From NCBI GenBank assembly GCA_039915945.1, contig JBDSMH010000093.1:61661-125660 (forward strand): a stretch of 64,000 nucleotides of DNA. The letters are read 5' to 3'. Below the pieces are notes generated by a model. The model saw only the letters and a list, made by a program, of their open reading frames with translations. It was not told the DNA's origin and did not search any database. This DNA comes from DATLFA01 sp039915945. Its GTDB lineage: Bacteria > Actinomycetota > Acidimicrobiia > Acidimicrobiales > WLNW01. The position numbers and the translations under genes are program-made. Below are positions 7,528-16,280 of this stretch, one piece after another (the first letter of the stretch is position 1; each line of letters opens with the position of its first letter).

Positions 7528-8615
7528 TGTCGTCCTCCGACGGAATGGTCGAGCACTGCACGTACGACATCGCCTCGGCGCACCGCGGCAATCGCATCGT
7601 CGATCTCGGCGAGCGGCCACACCCGGGTGACTTGTGTTGCGAGGTCGAGGACACCGTCACGGGCGAGTGTCACGATGTCGGCAAGATCGCGGTCGGGATT
7701 TTGTGCACCGTTGAGACTGCCCACGATGCGCCGTCCCCGAAACAACGCGCCGACGTCGAACGACGAGCGCGCGCCGTGGGGCGGGATGCCGACGAGCGCC
7801 GCGACGCCACCGTGGTCGAGCACCGCGATTGCAGCCTCGATAGCCGAGAGTGCACCACTGCATTCGATGGCAGCATCGACGCCGCGTGGCTCGAGAGCGT
7901 GCACCAACGCGGCGGTTGTCGAGCGGTCAGACCCCCGCGGCACCGTCACGAAATCGGTCGCGCCAAAGCGATATGCGAGTTCCTCGCGACGGGCATCGGT
8001 GTCGAGCGCGATGATCCGAGTCGCCTGCTGCAGCCGGCACGTCTGCAACACGTTGACCCCGATGCCGCCGATACCGAACACCGCCACGCGGTCGCCGGCG
8101 CGTACCTTGGCCACGTTGCGCACCACGCCGTAGCCGGTGCTCACGGCACAACCGATGAGTGCGGCCTGCGCCGCCACGAGTCCCGCGGCGGGCACGACCT
8201 GCGCCGCCCGCACCGTGATACGACTCGCGAACGACGAGATGTTCGCGTACTGACCGACCGGGCGGCCCTTCCATTCGAACGGCGTCGTCCCTCCGCCGAA
8301 CGCGGTCGTGCAGTCGGTGTAGCGCTGGTCGAGACAGGCTCGACAAGCGCGGCAGGGCGCAATCGACCCGACGATCACCGCGTCGCCCACCGACAAGCCG
8401 TCGACACCATCGCCGATCGCGCTGACCACGCCCGCGGCTTCGTGGCCGAGCACCATCGGCGCGTCGCGCGGACTGGTGCCGTCGATGACGTTGAGGTCGC
8501 TGTGGCAGATGCCCGATGCCAACACATCGACGCTCACCTCGTCTCGCCCCGGTTCGCGCACGGACAAATCGTCGACAACGGTGATCTTCGAGCCGTCCCA
8601 CACTGCTGCGCGCAT
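7524..8615 (-). CDS. Zinc-dependent alcohol dehydrogenase (MDR superfamily)
   Basis: About 363 residues. Catalytic zinc site GICHSD near residue 38 with GHEAAGVV near 60; structural zinc lobe with four Cys spaced CRACRACLDQRYTDC near 88-102; Rossmann motif FGIGGIGVNVLQ near 187 followed by LDTDARRE, where the acidic residue favours NAD(H). This is the class III/mycothiol-type medium-chain group acting on primary alcohols or aldehyde conjugates. ATG at 8615 (MRAAVWDG) matches the family N-terminus; upstream in-frame starts give only Arg/Pro extension. Leads a two-gene operon with the luciferase-like oxidoreductase, hinting at sequential oxidation of one substrate. Confidence 0.9.
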   Translation of the reverse strand: MRAAVWDGSKITVVDDLSVREPGRDEVSVDVLASGICHSDLNVIDGTSPRDAPMVLGHEAAGVVSAIGDGVDGLSVGDAVIVGSIAPCRACRACLDQRYTDCTTAFGGGTTPFEWKGRPVGQYANISSFASRITVRAAQVVPAAGLVAAQAALIGCAVSTGYGVVRNVAKVRAGDRVAVFGIGGIGVNVLQTCRLQQATRIIALDTDARREELAYRFGATDFVTVPRGSDRSTTAALVHALEPRGVDAAIECSGALSAIEAAIAVLDHGGVAALVGIPPHGARSSFDVGALFRGRRIVGSLNGAQNPDRDLADIVTLARDGVLDLATQVTRVWPLAEIDDAIAAVRRGDVVRAVLDHSVGGRQ

Positions 8616-8665
8616 GCGGGGGCGCAGCATACGCTGACCCACGCGGCGCGACCGAAGGAGAACAG

Positions 8666-10126
8666 ATGGGTGTCACCCGACCACTGCCCGACCGACCGTT
8701 GCTGCGGCGCCACCACCGCCCATGGCCGATGGAAGGCGAGGTGCGTGACCTCGTGCTATCGCAAGGGGCGATACCTGACGACGTCGAAGGCACGCTGTTT
8801 CGCATCGGGCCCAACCCCCGCTATGCACCGTTGTCGGGCTGCTACAACGGCTGGATGGGTGACGGCATGGTGCACGCCATGACGTTCGCCGGCGGCAAAG
8901 CGCACTATCGCAACCGTTGGGTACGCACTCCCAAGTGGCGCGCCGAAGACCGGGCCGGACGCGCCGTGTTCGACTACATCTTGCCGAGCAAGGCGCTGTT
9001 GGCCATCGGCATGGAAGTCACTCGCCCCACCCCCGAGTCCGCCGGCGCGGCGCAAGGTGCTTGCAACACGTCGCTCACCAACCACGGTGAGTACCTCATC
9101 GCGTGGGGTGAAGGGCAGAGCACGCCCACGGCCATCGACGCGCGGACGCTCGACACCATCGGCGCGCCGCAGTGGACGACGCAGTTACCGGCGTCGATGA
9201 CCGACAAGGTCGACGACTACGGCTTCGGCGGCGGCCATCCACGCGTATGTCCAGTGACCGGCGAGGTGCTCTTCACGACCATCCACGTCGACGCGCCGTA
9301 CGTGACGGTGCACATCTGGGATCCGCAGGACGACTCGCTGCGCAGCATCGCGCTCGACGCTCCCTACTCGTCGTACATCCACGACTTCATGATCACGAGA
9401 GACCACGCGGTCGTCGTCGTTTCGCCCATCACGATGAGCCAAGATCGTGTGCTGCGCGGCGGCGGGCTCATGGCCTGGGAACCTGACCGAGGCACGCACG
9501 TCGCCATCGTGTCCCGAGGCGATGGCTCGATCGCGTGGATCGAGGCCGACCGCAACTTCTACGACCTGCACCCGCAGAACGCGTTCGTCGACGACGACCA
9601 TGTCGTGCTCGACGCACCCGAGTTTCCGATCGCTCCCGTGCCGATGGACGGGGTCGACCCGTGGCAACAATTCAAGGGCCTCGAGTCGCATCTCGTGCGC
9701 TATCGCTTCGACCCGGCCCGGCGCACCATGACCTCGACCGCGCTCGACGATCGCAACGTCGAGTTGCCACAGTGCGATCTTCGTCGACAAGGCCTGCCCT
9801 ATCGCTACGGCTACAACCTGTGCAACGACGGCGAGCTCGACGACTACAACTTCAACGCCGTGCTGCGCTACGACCTCGCCGCCGACAACACGGCGGTCCA
9901 TCGATTCGGTGGCCACGACAGCCTGTGCGAGCCGCTGTTCATTCCGCGCTCGGCGGATGCCGCGGAAGGCGACGGCTACCTGTTCGTGTACGTGTTCCAC
10001 CCCGACGAAGATCGCAGTGACGCCGTGCTGCTCGACGCCAAGCGCCTCGACGACGAGCCGGTTGCGACGATCGCGTTGCCCCATCGGGTGCCGTTCACCG
10101 CGCACGGCTGTTGGGCGGCCGCATGA
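8666..10126 (+). CDS. Carotenoid oxygenase family protein (RPE65/CCD type)
   Basis: 486 residues, normal for the family. Cleaves a double bond of carotenoids, apocarotenoids or stilbenoids with O2 and Fe(II). The seven-bladed propeller N-terminus shows EGTLFRIGPNPRY and GDGMVHAM. The four His that hold iron can be placed: H191 in GGGHPR, H239 in SYIHDF, H302 in YDLHPQN and H480 in FTAHGCW. AAGGAG lies upstream of the ATG. The stop overlaps the next start (ATGA), so it is co-translated with an acyl-CoA synthetase; such a pair could cleave a polyene and activate the acid produced. Substrate not determined. Confidence 0.92.
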   Translation: MGVTRPLPDRPLLRRHHRPWPMEGEVRDLVLSQGAIPDDVEGTLFRIGPNPRYAPLSGCYNGWMGDGMVHAMTFAGGKAHYRNRWVRTPKWRAEDRAGRAVFDYILPSKALLAIGMEVTRPTPESAGAAQGACNTSLTNHGEYLIAWGEGQSTPTAIDARTLDTIGAPQWTTQLPASMTDKVDDYGFGGGHPRVCPVTGEVLFTTIHVDAPYVTVHIWDPQDDSLRSIALDAPYSSYIHDFMITRDHAVVVVSPITMSQDRVLRGGGLMAWEPDRGTHVAIVSRGDGSIAWIEADRNFYDLHPQNAFVDDDHVVLDAPEFPIAPVPMDGVDPWQQFKGLESHLVRYRFDPARRTMTSTALDDRNVELPQCDLRRQGLPYRYGYNLCNDGELDDYNFNAVLRYDLAADNTAVHRFGGHDSLCEPLFIPRSADAAEGDGYLFVYVFHPDEDRSDAVLLDAKRLDDEPVATIALPHRVPFTAHGCWAAA

Positions 10127-11841
10127 ACACGGTCGGCGAATTGCTGGCGGCCGCGTGCGTACGCCATCGGCATCGCGTCGCGATCGCGCAGGGCGCACTC
10201 GAGTTGACCTACGGCGCGTTGCTCGATCGCTCGACGCGCTTCGCCCGGTCGCTGCACGCGCTCGGCGTGGCCCCCAACGAGCGGGTCGCCGCATTCATGA
10301 CCGATGGCCTCGAGAGCGTCGAGGTCTTCGTCGGCTGCGCACTGGCCGGCGTCACGTTGGTGCCGGTCAACGCCCGATTCCTCGCCGGCGAGGCCACCCA
10401 CGTCGTGCACGATTCACAAGCCACGGTGCTCGTCTACACCACGACGCTCGGCGCGATCGCAGCACAGATCGACGGGCTCGACCAACTCCGCGCCGTGGTC
10501 GCCATCGGCACCGGTGATCGTGTCGCAGGGGCGCATGCGTACGAGTCACTGCTGTCCGAGGCGCGCGGCAGCGCCGATCTCGAACTGACCGGCCTGCGAG
10601 CAGTAGGTCTCGGTGCAGTGTCACCCGAGGACATCGCCGTTATCGGTTACACCAGTGGCACCACCGGTTTCCCCAAAGGCGCGCGTTGCAGCCACCGTGC
10701 GGTCACCACGTGTACGCGCCTCGTGCCGTACGTACAGGGCATGGTGACCAATGGCGCGGGCACGTTCATCGGCTCGTTCTCGTTCGTGTCGGCGTTGTGG
10801 GGCATCTTGTATCCGCACCTGTGGACCGGGGCCACGTTGCGTCTTGCCGACCCCGCCGACCCCGACTCGTGGATCGAGCACATGGCCCGCGACGGGTGCA
10901 CCTATACATGGGTGCCGAGCCCGTTGGTGCGCTACTTCCGCGACGAAATGGCACGGCGCCCCGAGATCCTCACGCGCCTCAACACGGTGGTGCACACCGG
11001 GTCCAAGGTGCCGCGAGAGTTCCTCGTGTCGTTGGTCGATGTCGTCGGGCCGCGACTGGTCGAGACGTGGGGCCTGACCGAATCGGTCGGCCCGTTGTCG
11101 GCAACTACGCGGGCTGATTTCGCGGCGTCAGCGACGGCGGGCGACGTGTTCGCATCGGTCGGACGGGCGGTGCCGACCGCGCAACTGGCGTTGCTCGGTG
11201 GCGACGGCACGGTGCGCCGCGCCGGCGCGGGTGAATTGCTGGCACGCGCCGACACGATGTTCTCGGGCTATCTCGGGGGCGCCGACGACGACCCCGAGGC
11301 GTGGGTCGACGGATGGTTCCGCACCGGCGATGTCGGCCACATCGACGACGAGGGCTACGTCTACATCGAGGATCGCAGCAAGGACGTCATCGTGTCGGGC
11401 GGCATGAACGTGTATCCGGCCGAGGTCGAGATGGCGCTGGCCACACTGCCCGGCGTCGTCGAATGTGCAGTGTTCGCGGTGTCCGACGACCGCTGGGGCG
11501 AGACCGTCGCGGCCGCCGTCGTCGTGACGCCCGACAGCGGACTCGGCGACGGGGCGATCGTCGATCACGTACGGTCGCGCCTGGCCAGCTACAAGAAGCC
11601 GACGCGGGTGTTCTTCCTCGACGCGCTCCCCCGCAACGCCAGCATGAAGGTGCAAAAGCGCGCCCTGCGCGACCGGTTCGACCGTCCCGGCGAAACCAGC
11701 ACCGCTGGCGGAGCCAGCCAAACCAGCACCGCTGGCGGAGCCAGCCAAACCAGCACCGCTGGCGGAGCCAGCCAAACCAGCACCGCTGGCGGAGCCAGCC
11801 AAACCGGCACAGCTCAGGACGTGAGTTCGGCCAACCGGTGA
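10123..11841 (+). CDS. Acyl-CoA synthetase (AMP-binding, ANL superfamily) with repeat-encoded tail
   Basis: 572 residues. ANL motifs: IGYTSGTTGFPKGARCSH (A3, ATP phosphate loop) near 172, ETWGLTESVG (A5), WFRTGDVGHIDDEGYVYIEDRSKD (A7/A8) and the C-terminal PRNASMKVQKRALRDRF carrying the catalytic Lys (A10). Forms acyl-CoA from a carboxylic acid. ATG at 10123 overlaps the carotenoid oxygenase stop. After the fold ends near residue 523, the frame reads through a 27-bp tandem array, giving four copies of TSTAGGASQ, and stops inside the convergent YdcF-like gene (28-bp overlap). The tail is probably read-through of a noncoding repeat, not a domain. Confidence 0.9.
   Translation: MNTVGELLAAACVRHRHRVAIAQGALELTYGALLDRSTRFARSLHALGVAPNERVAAFMTDGLESVEVFVGCALAGVTLVPVNARFLAGEATHVVHDSQATVLVYTTTLGAIAAQIDGLDQLRAVVAIGTGDRVAGAHAYESLLSEARGSADLELTGLRAVGLGAVSPEDIAVIGYTSGTTGFPKGARCSHRAVTTCTRLVPYVQGMVTNGAGTFIGSFSFVSALWGILYPHLWTGATLRLADPADPDSWIEHMARDGCTYTWVPSPLVRYFRDEMARRPEILTRLNTVVHTGSKVPREFLVSLVDVVGPRLVETWGLTESVGPLSATTRADFAASATAGDVFASVGRAVPTAQLALLGGDGTVRRAGAGELLARADTMFSGYLGGADDDPEAWVDGWFRTGDVGHIDDEGYVYIEDRSKDVIVSGGMNVYPAEVEMALATLPGVVECAVFAVSDDRWGETVAAAVVVTPDSGLGDGAIVDHVRSRLASYKKPTRVFFLDALPRNASMKVQKRALRDRFDRPGETSTAGGASQTSTAGGASQTSTAGGASQTSTAGGASQTGTAQDVSSANR
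11695..11802 (+). repeat. Tandem array, four 27-bp units (array 1)
   Basis: Four exact 27-bp units at 11695-11721, 11722-11748, 11749-11775 and 11776-11802, followed by a decayed partial copy. Each unit begins ACCAGCACC and contains the hairpin GCTGGC-GGA-GCCAGC. It sits at the 3' end of the acyl-CoA synthetase gene, in frame, between convergent genes. A related 27-bp array lies at 43692. Confidence 0.95.
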
Positions 11842-12470
11842 TAGCCGAGCACGCGACCGATCGACACGGCCACGGTTTCGCGCACCAGACGGCGGGCCGA
11901 GGCGCGCGGACCGGTCGGCGCGACGAGAGGGTCGAGACCTACTTCGCGGGCGGTGTGTTCGAGGCGCAGCGAATGGTACGAATCCGAGACGATGAGCACG
12001 CGTATGCGGGCGCGATTGGCCGAGGGACGTGCGGAGCGACGGTGCAATTCGTCCGCCGCGGCCGACAGCTCTTCCCAGGTGTTGGTCCCGGTGTCGACGA
12101 CGGCGATGTTCTCTTCGGGGACGCCGAGCGACGACAGGTACTGAAAGCCGGCGAACCCTTCGGTGAAACGATCGCCTGCGAGCTTGGAGCCGGTAGTGAC
12201 CAGCAGCGGTGCCAGCCCTTGGCGGTAGAGCTCGTGGGCGCGATCGAGGCGGGCCTGCAACACCGGCGACGGGCGACCGTCGTATTGCGCGGCCCCCATC
12301 ACCACGATCGCGGCGGCGGGTTGTTCATGGTCCTGGCGCGAGGCGTGCCACACCTGCACGAACGTGACGACCACGTAGAACGTGCTCAGCGCCGCACCGA
12401 TGACCAACGCCCTGCGCACCAAGCGCCACGCGCCGCGCAGCCGTCCCGGTCGTTGGTCGTCGTCGCCCAT
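11814..12470 (-). CDS. YdcF/SanA-like DUF218 membrane-anchored protein
   Basis: 218 residues. One N-terminal membrane helix (ALVIGAALSTFYVVVTFVQVW, about 21-41) anchors a DUF218 domain: AAIVVMGAAQYDGRPSPVLQARLDRAHELY, LLVTTGSKLAGDRFTEGFAGFQYLSSLGVPEENI, and NTWEELSAAADEL, then VLIVSDSYHSLRLEHTAREVGL. These Asp/Gly/Glu positions match the YdcF/SanA fold, linked in other bacteria to envelope or vancomycin-sensitivity phenotypes, but the biochemical role is unknown. It is four bases downstream of gltX, which reads into it, and its 3' end overlaps the convergent acyl-CoA synthetase by 28 bp. Confidence 0.85.
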   Translation of the reverse strand: MGDDDQRPGRLRGAWRLVRRALVIGAALSTFYVVVTFVQVWHASRQDHEQPAAAIVVMGAAQYDGRPSPVLQARLDRAHELYRQGLAPLLVTTGSKLAGDRFTEGFAGFQYLSSLGVPEENIAVVDTGTNTWEELSAAADELHRRSARPSANRARIRVLIVSDSYHSLRLEHTAREVGLDPLVAPTGPRASARRLVRETVAVSIGRVLGYHRLAELTS

Positions 12471-12474
12471 CGAC

Positions 12475-13965
12475 TCAGTCGAGCTTTGCCCGCGCGCAGC
12501 GCAACCGTTCGAGCGTGGGTTCGCGCCCGAAGAGCTCGAGCGCCTGGAACAGCGGCGGTCCGACAGTGCGGCCCGTTATCGCAACCCGAATCGGGCCCTG
12601 CGCTTTGCCCGGCTTCATCCGGTGTTGCTCAGCGACGACCCCGATCGCGTGCTGCAACGCGTCCGCGTTCCACTCGATCGTTTCGTAGAGGGCGATGACG
12701 CCGTCGAGAATCGACGCCGCATCGCCTTTCATGGTCTTCTCCCACGCTGGTCGGTCGTGCGGCGCGGCGTCGAGGAACAAAAAGTCCACGTGCTCGGGCA
12801 CCTCATCGAGCCGCTTGACGCGGGTTTGTACGAGCGGCGCCATCGCCCGGAACACGACAGGGTCGAACTGCTCTTCGGTCCACGGTGCGTGGGGGGCGGT
12901 CAGCCATGGTTGCGCGCGCGCCTCGAAGGCGTCGACCGAGATCGCACGGATGTATTCGCCGTTGAACGCCTGCAGCTTGCTCACGTCGAAGAACGCCGGC
13001 GAGGAGTGCACGTCTTCGAGGCGGAACTCGCGCATGATGAAATCCCACGGCACGATCTCGGTGTCGCCCTGCGGCGCCCAACCGAGCGTCATCAAGAAGT
13101 TGCGCATCGCCTCGGGCAGGTAGCCCTGATCGCGATACATCTCGAGGGCCACCGGATCGCGTCGCTTGGACAGCTTTTGGCGCTTTTCGTTGACCAGCAG
13201 CGGCACATGGGCGAACGTCGGCAGCGGGCCACCGTCGAGCGCCTTCCACAACAATTGCGCCTTGGGCGTGTTGGGCAAGTGCTCTTCGGCGCGGATCACG
13301 TGGCTGATGCGCATATCGATGTCGTCGACAACATTGGCCAGGATGAACATCGGCGAGCCGTTGCCCCGCAAGATCACGAAGTCTTCGAGAGTGGCGTTGG
13401 CGAACTCGGGATTGCCCCGGATGAGATCGTCGACGACGGTGACGCCTTCGTGATCGACCCGAAAGCGCAGCGCGGAGCCGGGCGTCGGCGGGTTGCCCCG
13501 ATCACGGCAATACCCGTCGTAGCCGGCGCGGATCTCGCCGGTCGCGGCGCGATGCGCAGTGTTGCGGGCGTCGATCTGCTCGCGGGTGCAGTCGCAGTAG
13601 TACGCGTCCCCCCGTTCGTATAACCGGTGCCCCGCGTCGACATGGCGGTCGAGATTGTGCGACTGAAAGTAGGGGCCCTCGTCCCACGCGGGTCCGTAGT
13701 CATCGAGGCCGGTGTGGATCCATTCCATGGCGCGCTGGATGCCGTCGATCCACTCGGGACGGTTGCGCTCGGCATCGGTGTCCTCGATACGCAACACGAA
13801 CGTGCCGCCGTGCTGGCGCGCGTAGATCCAGTTGTAGATCGACGTCTTGGCCCCACCGACGTGGAAGTAGCCAGTGGGCGACGGCGCGAAACGAACGCGC
13901 ACCGGGCGGGTGGATCCAGATGTCGCAGCGGGCGCAGGTGTCGAGGCGGGCGCGCCTTCGGTCAT
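12475..13965 (-). CDS. gltX: Glutamyl-tRNA synthetase
   Basis: 496 residues. Class I synthetase: HIGH-type motif in FAPSPTGYFHVGGAKT near 26-41 and KMSKS-type motif KLSKRRDPV near 265. Catalyses glutamylation of tRNA-Glu (and possibly tRNA-Gln in organisms using the amidotransferase route). Four Cys/Tyr zinc-type residues appear at YYCDCTREQID. ATG at 13965 is preceded by an overlapping stop of the upstream gene (ATGA); an alternative start nine codons earlier lies inside that gene. The first 20 residues are a Pro/Ala-rich extension beyond the usual start. Downstream partner is the YdcF-like gene. Confidence 0.96.
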   Translation of the reverse strand: MTEGAPASTPAPAATSGSTRPVRVRFAPSPTGYFHVGGAKTSIYNWIYARQHGGTFVLRIEDTDAERNRPEWIDGIQRAMEWIHTGLDDYGPAWDEGPYFQSHNLDRHVDAGHRLYERGDAYYCDCTREQIDARNTAHRAATGEIRAGYDGYCRDRGNPPTPGSALRFRVDHEGVTVVDDLIRGNPEFANATLEDFVILRGNGSPMFILANVVDDIDMRISHVIRAEEHLPNTPKAQLLWKALDGGPLPTFAHVPLLVNEKRQKLSKRRDPVALEMYRDQGYLPEAMRNFLMTLGWAPQGDTEIVPWDFIMREFRLEDVHSSPAFFDVSKLQAFNGEYIRAISVDAFEARAQPWLTAPHAPWTEEQFDPVVFRAMAPLVQTRVKRLDEVPEHVDFLFLDAAPHDRPAWEKTMKGDAASILDGVIALYETIEWNADALQHAIGVVAEQHRMKPGKAQGPIRVAITGRTVGPPLFQALELFGREPTLERLRCARAKLD

Positions 13966-14486
13966 GACAGCCCGAGCAAGACGCGCCACTCGGCCCGGCG
14001 CGCCGCAACCTGGCGGGCCGGCATGCGCAGCGTCTCTTCGGGCACGAGCAACGCCAATTCGCGAGCTTCGGCGTAGTGGTGCGTACTGCAGACCTCGGCG
14101 AAGCGCGGTTTGCGGAAGTCGATCTGGTCCTTGGGCGCGTCGCCGTCGAGGAACCCGAAGAGATCGAAGGCCAGCCGCAGGTCATCGATAACCGGGGCCC
14201 GGCCGAACAGGGCGGCCCGGCGCAACGCCACGCCGAGGCAACCGGCAATGGCATCGTCGGCGCTCTCGCCCTCGGTCAAGAACAACTCGTCTCGCAAACG
14301 CCGGGCGAGGGTCAGCGCATAGCCCTGGTCAGGGCCTTGCACGCCGAGACCCGGGCCGCCGGGTTGCACGCGACCCTCGAGATCGCCGGGCCGGACGGCC
14401 AACCATGAGTCGGGCCGCCGCGGCGGTGACTCGTAGGCCTTACCGCTGCGACCGGCTTTGCGGGGAACGAATTCGGGAGCGGACAT
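13962..14486 (-). CDS. Uncharacterised protein co-translated with gltX
   Basis: 174 residues, no family recognised. Start at ATG 14486 (MSAPEFVPRKAGRSGKAY); the frame is open further upstream but overlaps a divergent lipoprotein gene. The middle (DQGYALTLARRLRDELFLTEGESADDAIAGCLGVALRRAALFGRAPVIDDLRLAFDLFGFLD) looks helical; the end is Arg/Ala-rich. No signal peptide or membrane helix. ATGA overlap with gltX suggests translational coupling and a housekeeping role. The motif F-R-K-P-R-F-A-E-V followed by H-Y may be useful for a search. Confidence 0.75.
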   Translation of the reverse strand: MSAPEFVPRKAGRSGKAYESPPRRPDSWLAVRPGDLEGRVQPGGPGLGVQGPDQGYALTLARRLRDELFLTEGESADDAIAGCLGVALRRAALFGRAPVIDDLRLAFDLFGFLDGDAPKDQIDFRKPRFAEVCSTHHYAEARELALLVPEETLRMPARQVAARRAEWRVLLGLS

Positions 14487-14550
14487 GACCGAAGAGCCTA
14501 CGCAAAGGTCAATAGCCTGACACCAGTAGTCAGACGGGTGAGTGAGAAAC

Positions 14551-14937
14551 ATGGCCAGGACTCGACAGCTCGTTGCCGCGGCAGTGGCAGCAGTGGTGAT
14601 GGTCCTCGCCGCGGGCTGCGGCGACGACGGCGCGACCGCGTCGACGACGACCAAGAGCGGGCCGATCGATACGACCGGCGCAACCACCATCGAGGTCGGC
14701 TACACCGGCGGCTCCATCTCCGGCGGGGGCCGGCGGTCGGCACCGTTGGGACAGACGGTCGTCATCAAGGTCACCTCGGATGTCGCGGACGAGGTCCACC
14801 TCCACGGCTACGACAAGAAGGCCGACGCCGCGCCGGGCACGGTCGCCACGATCACTTTCGTCGCCGACAAGCCCGGCGTCTTCGAAGTCGAACTGGAGAA
14901 GAAGGGGCTCAAGCTCTTCGAGCTCGAGGTGCAGTGA
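14551..14937 (+). CDS. Lipoprotein with a cupredoxin-like domain
   Basis: About 128 residues. Signal peptide with lipobox LAAGC (Cys about 23), then a Thr/Ser-rich linker and a small beta-sandwich: TIEVGYTGGSISGGGRRSAPLGQTVVIKVTSDVADEVHLHGYDKK and ATITFVADKPGVFEVELEKKGLKLFELEV. The EVHLHGYD stretch is typical of a cupredoxin-related family seen with membrane proteins; a full copper ligand set is not visible. ATG at 14551 chosen; a GTG three codons upstream is possible. Its stop overlaps the GTG of the next gene by four bases (GTGA), so the two products probably act together at the membrane. Confidence 0.82.
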   Translation: MARTRQLVAAAVAAVVMVLAAGCGDDGATASTTTKSGPIDTTGATTIEVGYTGGSISGGGRRSAPLGQTVVIKVTSDVADEVHLHGYDKKADAAPGTVATITFVADKPGVFEVELEKKGLKLFELEVQ

Positions 14938-16280
14938 TCGCCTTCGTGCTCGCACCCGTCTTCGCGCACGGCGTGGGCGGGCGAAATGACCTGCCGATCC
15001 CGAAATGGGCCGCCATTTGGAGCGGCGGCACCGCCCTCGTCATCTCGTTCTTGTTGCTCTATTTGCTGTGGCCGACGCCGCGGCTGGCCCGCGCATCGGT
15101 CGGCAAGGTGCTCGCCTCGTCGACCCGCTACCTCCACGACGTGGTCGTGGTCGTGCTGCGGGTCTTCGGACTGGTGCTCTTCGCGACGACGTTGATCGCG
15201 CTGTGGTTCGGCAGTGCCAACAGCGCCGAGAACATCGCACCGACGATGATCTACGTGATCTTCTGGGTGGGCGTACCGTTCGCCAGCCTGCTCTTCGGCG
15301 ATCTCTGGCAGGCCCTCAACCCGTTCGACACACTGGCCGCCGTCGCCGGCTTCGTTCGCACTCGCTTCTGGCGGCGTACCCCCGAGGCGCTCGACGATGA
15401 CGGCACCATCGCCTTGTCCTACTGGCCCGCCGTCGTCGGCCTGTTCGCCTTCATGTGGCTCGAGTTGTGCTACCACGACCGCTCCGACATCCGTCGTCTC
15501 GCCTTCATCGTGACGGCCTATTCGGTGGTCGTACTTGCGGCCGCGGCACGCTACGGGCGCGCCTGGCTGCGCACCGGCGAGGCCTTCGGCGCGTACTTCA
15601 GCCTCATCGCACAGATGGCGCCGGTGACGACCGACCGCGAGACGCGGCGCCTCCGTGTGCGGCCTCCGTTCAGCGCGTTGTCGACGCTCGTCACCCGGCC
15701 CGGCATCACCATGTTGGTGTTGGTTTCGCTTGGCGGCACCACCTTCGACGGCATCAGTCGTACGCAGTTCTGGCAAAAGGTGCTCGACACGTCGACCGGC
15801 TGGAACTACACGTTCATCAACACATTCGGGCTCATCTGGATGACCGGTCTCGTCGCCATCGCCTACGCCATCGCGACGACTGCGGCGGCGTGGATCACCG
15901 ACACCGATCGTTACGACGCGCCGGCGCGCTATATCCACACGCTCGTCCCGATCGCGTTCGCGTACGAGTTCGCGCACTACTTCACGTTCTTGTTGTACGA
16001 AGGCCAGGACATCTTCCGCCTGCTGTCCGACCCGTTCGGCCGCGAATGGGACCTGTTCGGCACCGTCGACTACGTGATCAACTTCACCGTGCTGTCGCCG
16101 AACACGATCAGCTGGGCCAAGATCGGTGGCGTGATCATCGGCCACATCATCGCAGTCACTTTGGCCCACGACCGCGCGATCGAGGACAACGATCACGCGA
16201 TCGCGGTCAAGAGCCAGATACCGATGCTGGTGGTGATGGTCGCGTATACGGCGACCGCGTTGTGGCTACTGCTGGCGTGA
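14934..16280 (+). CDS. Polytopic membrane protein (resembles proteins annotated as fenitrothion hydrolase FedB)
   Basis: 448 residues with about 10 hydrophobic segments. It begins VIAFVLAPVFAHGVGGRNDLPIPKWAAIWSGGTALVISFLLL, a start I associate with actinobacterial membrane proteins named after FedB; that name is weak evidence for enzymatic activity. Conserved-looking polar residues sit in WLELCYHDRSDIRRLAF and AYEFAHYFTFLLYEGQDIFRLLSDPFGREWDLFG. GTG start at 14934 overlaps the lipoprotein stop, a coupled pair. The 3' end overlaps the convergent cimA remnant by 15 bp. Function unknown; transport or metal delivery with the cupredoxin-like partner is conjecture. Confidence 0.75.
   Translation: MIAFVLAPVFAHGVGGRNDLPIPKWAAIWSGGTALVISFLLLYLLWPTPRLARASVGKVLASSTRYLHDVVVVVLRVFGLVLFATTLIALWFGSANSAENIAPTMIYVIFWVGVPFASLLFGDLWQALNPFDTLAAVAGFVRTRFWRRTPEALDDDGTIALSYWPAVVGLFAFMWLELCYHDRSDIRRLAFIVTAYSVVVLAAAARYGRAWLRTGEAFGAYFSLIAQMAPVTTDRETRRLRVRPPFSALSTLVTRPGITMLVLVSLGGTTFDGISRTQFWQKVLDTSTGWNYTFINTFGLIWMTGLVAIAYAIATTAAAWITDTDRYDAPARYIHTLVPIAFAYEFAHYFTFLLYEGQDIFRLLSDPFGREWDLFGTVDYVINFTVLSPNTISWAKIGGVIIGHIIAVTLAHDRAIEDNDHAIAVKSQIPMLVVMVAYTATALWLLLA

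Noticed and set aside
11695..11802. CRISPR-like tandem units
   Set aside because: The 27-bp units are directly adjacent with no spacers and there is no cas gene nearby.
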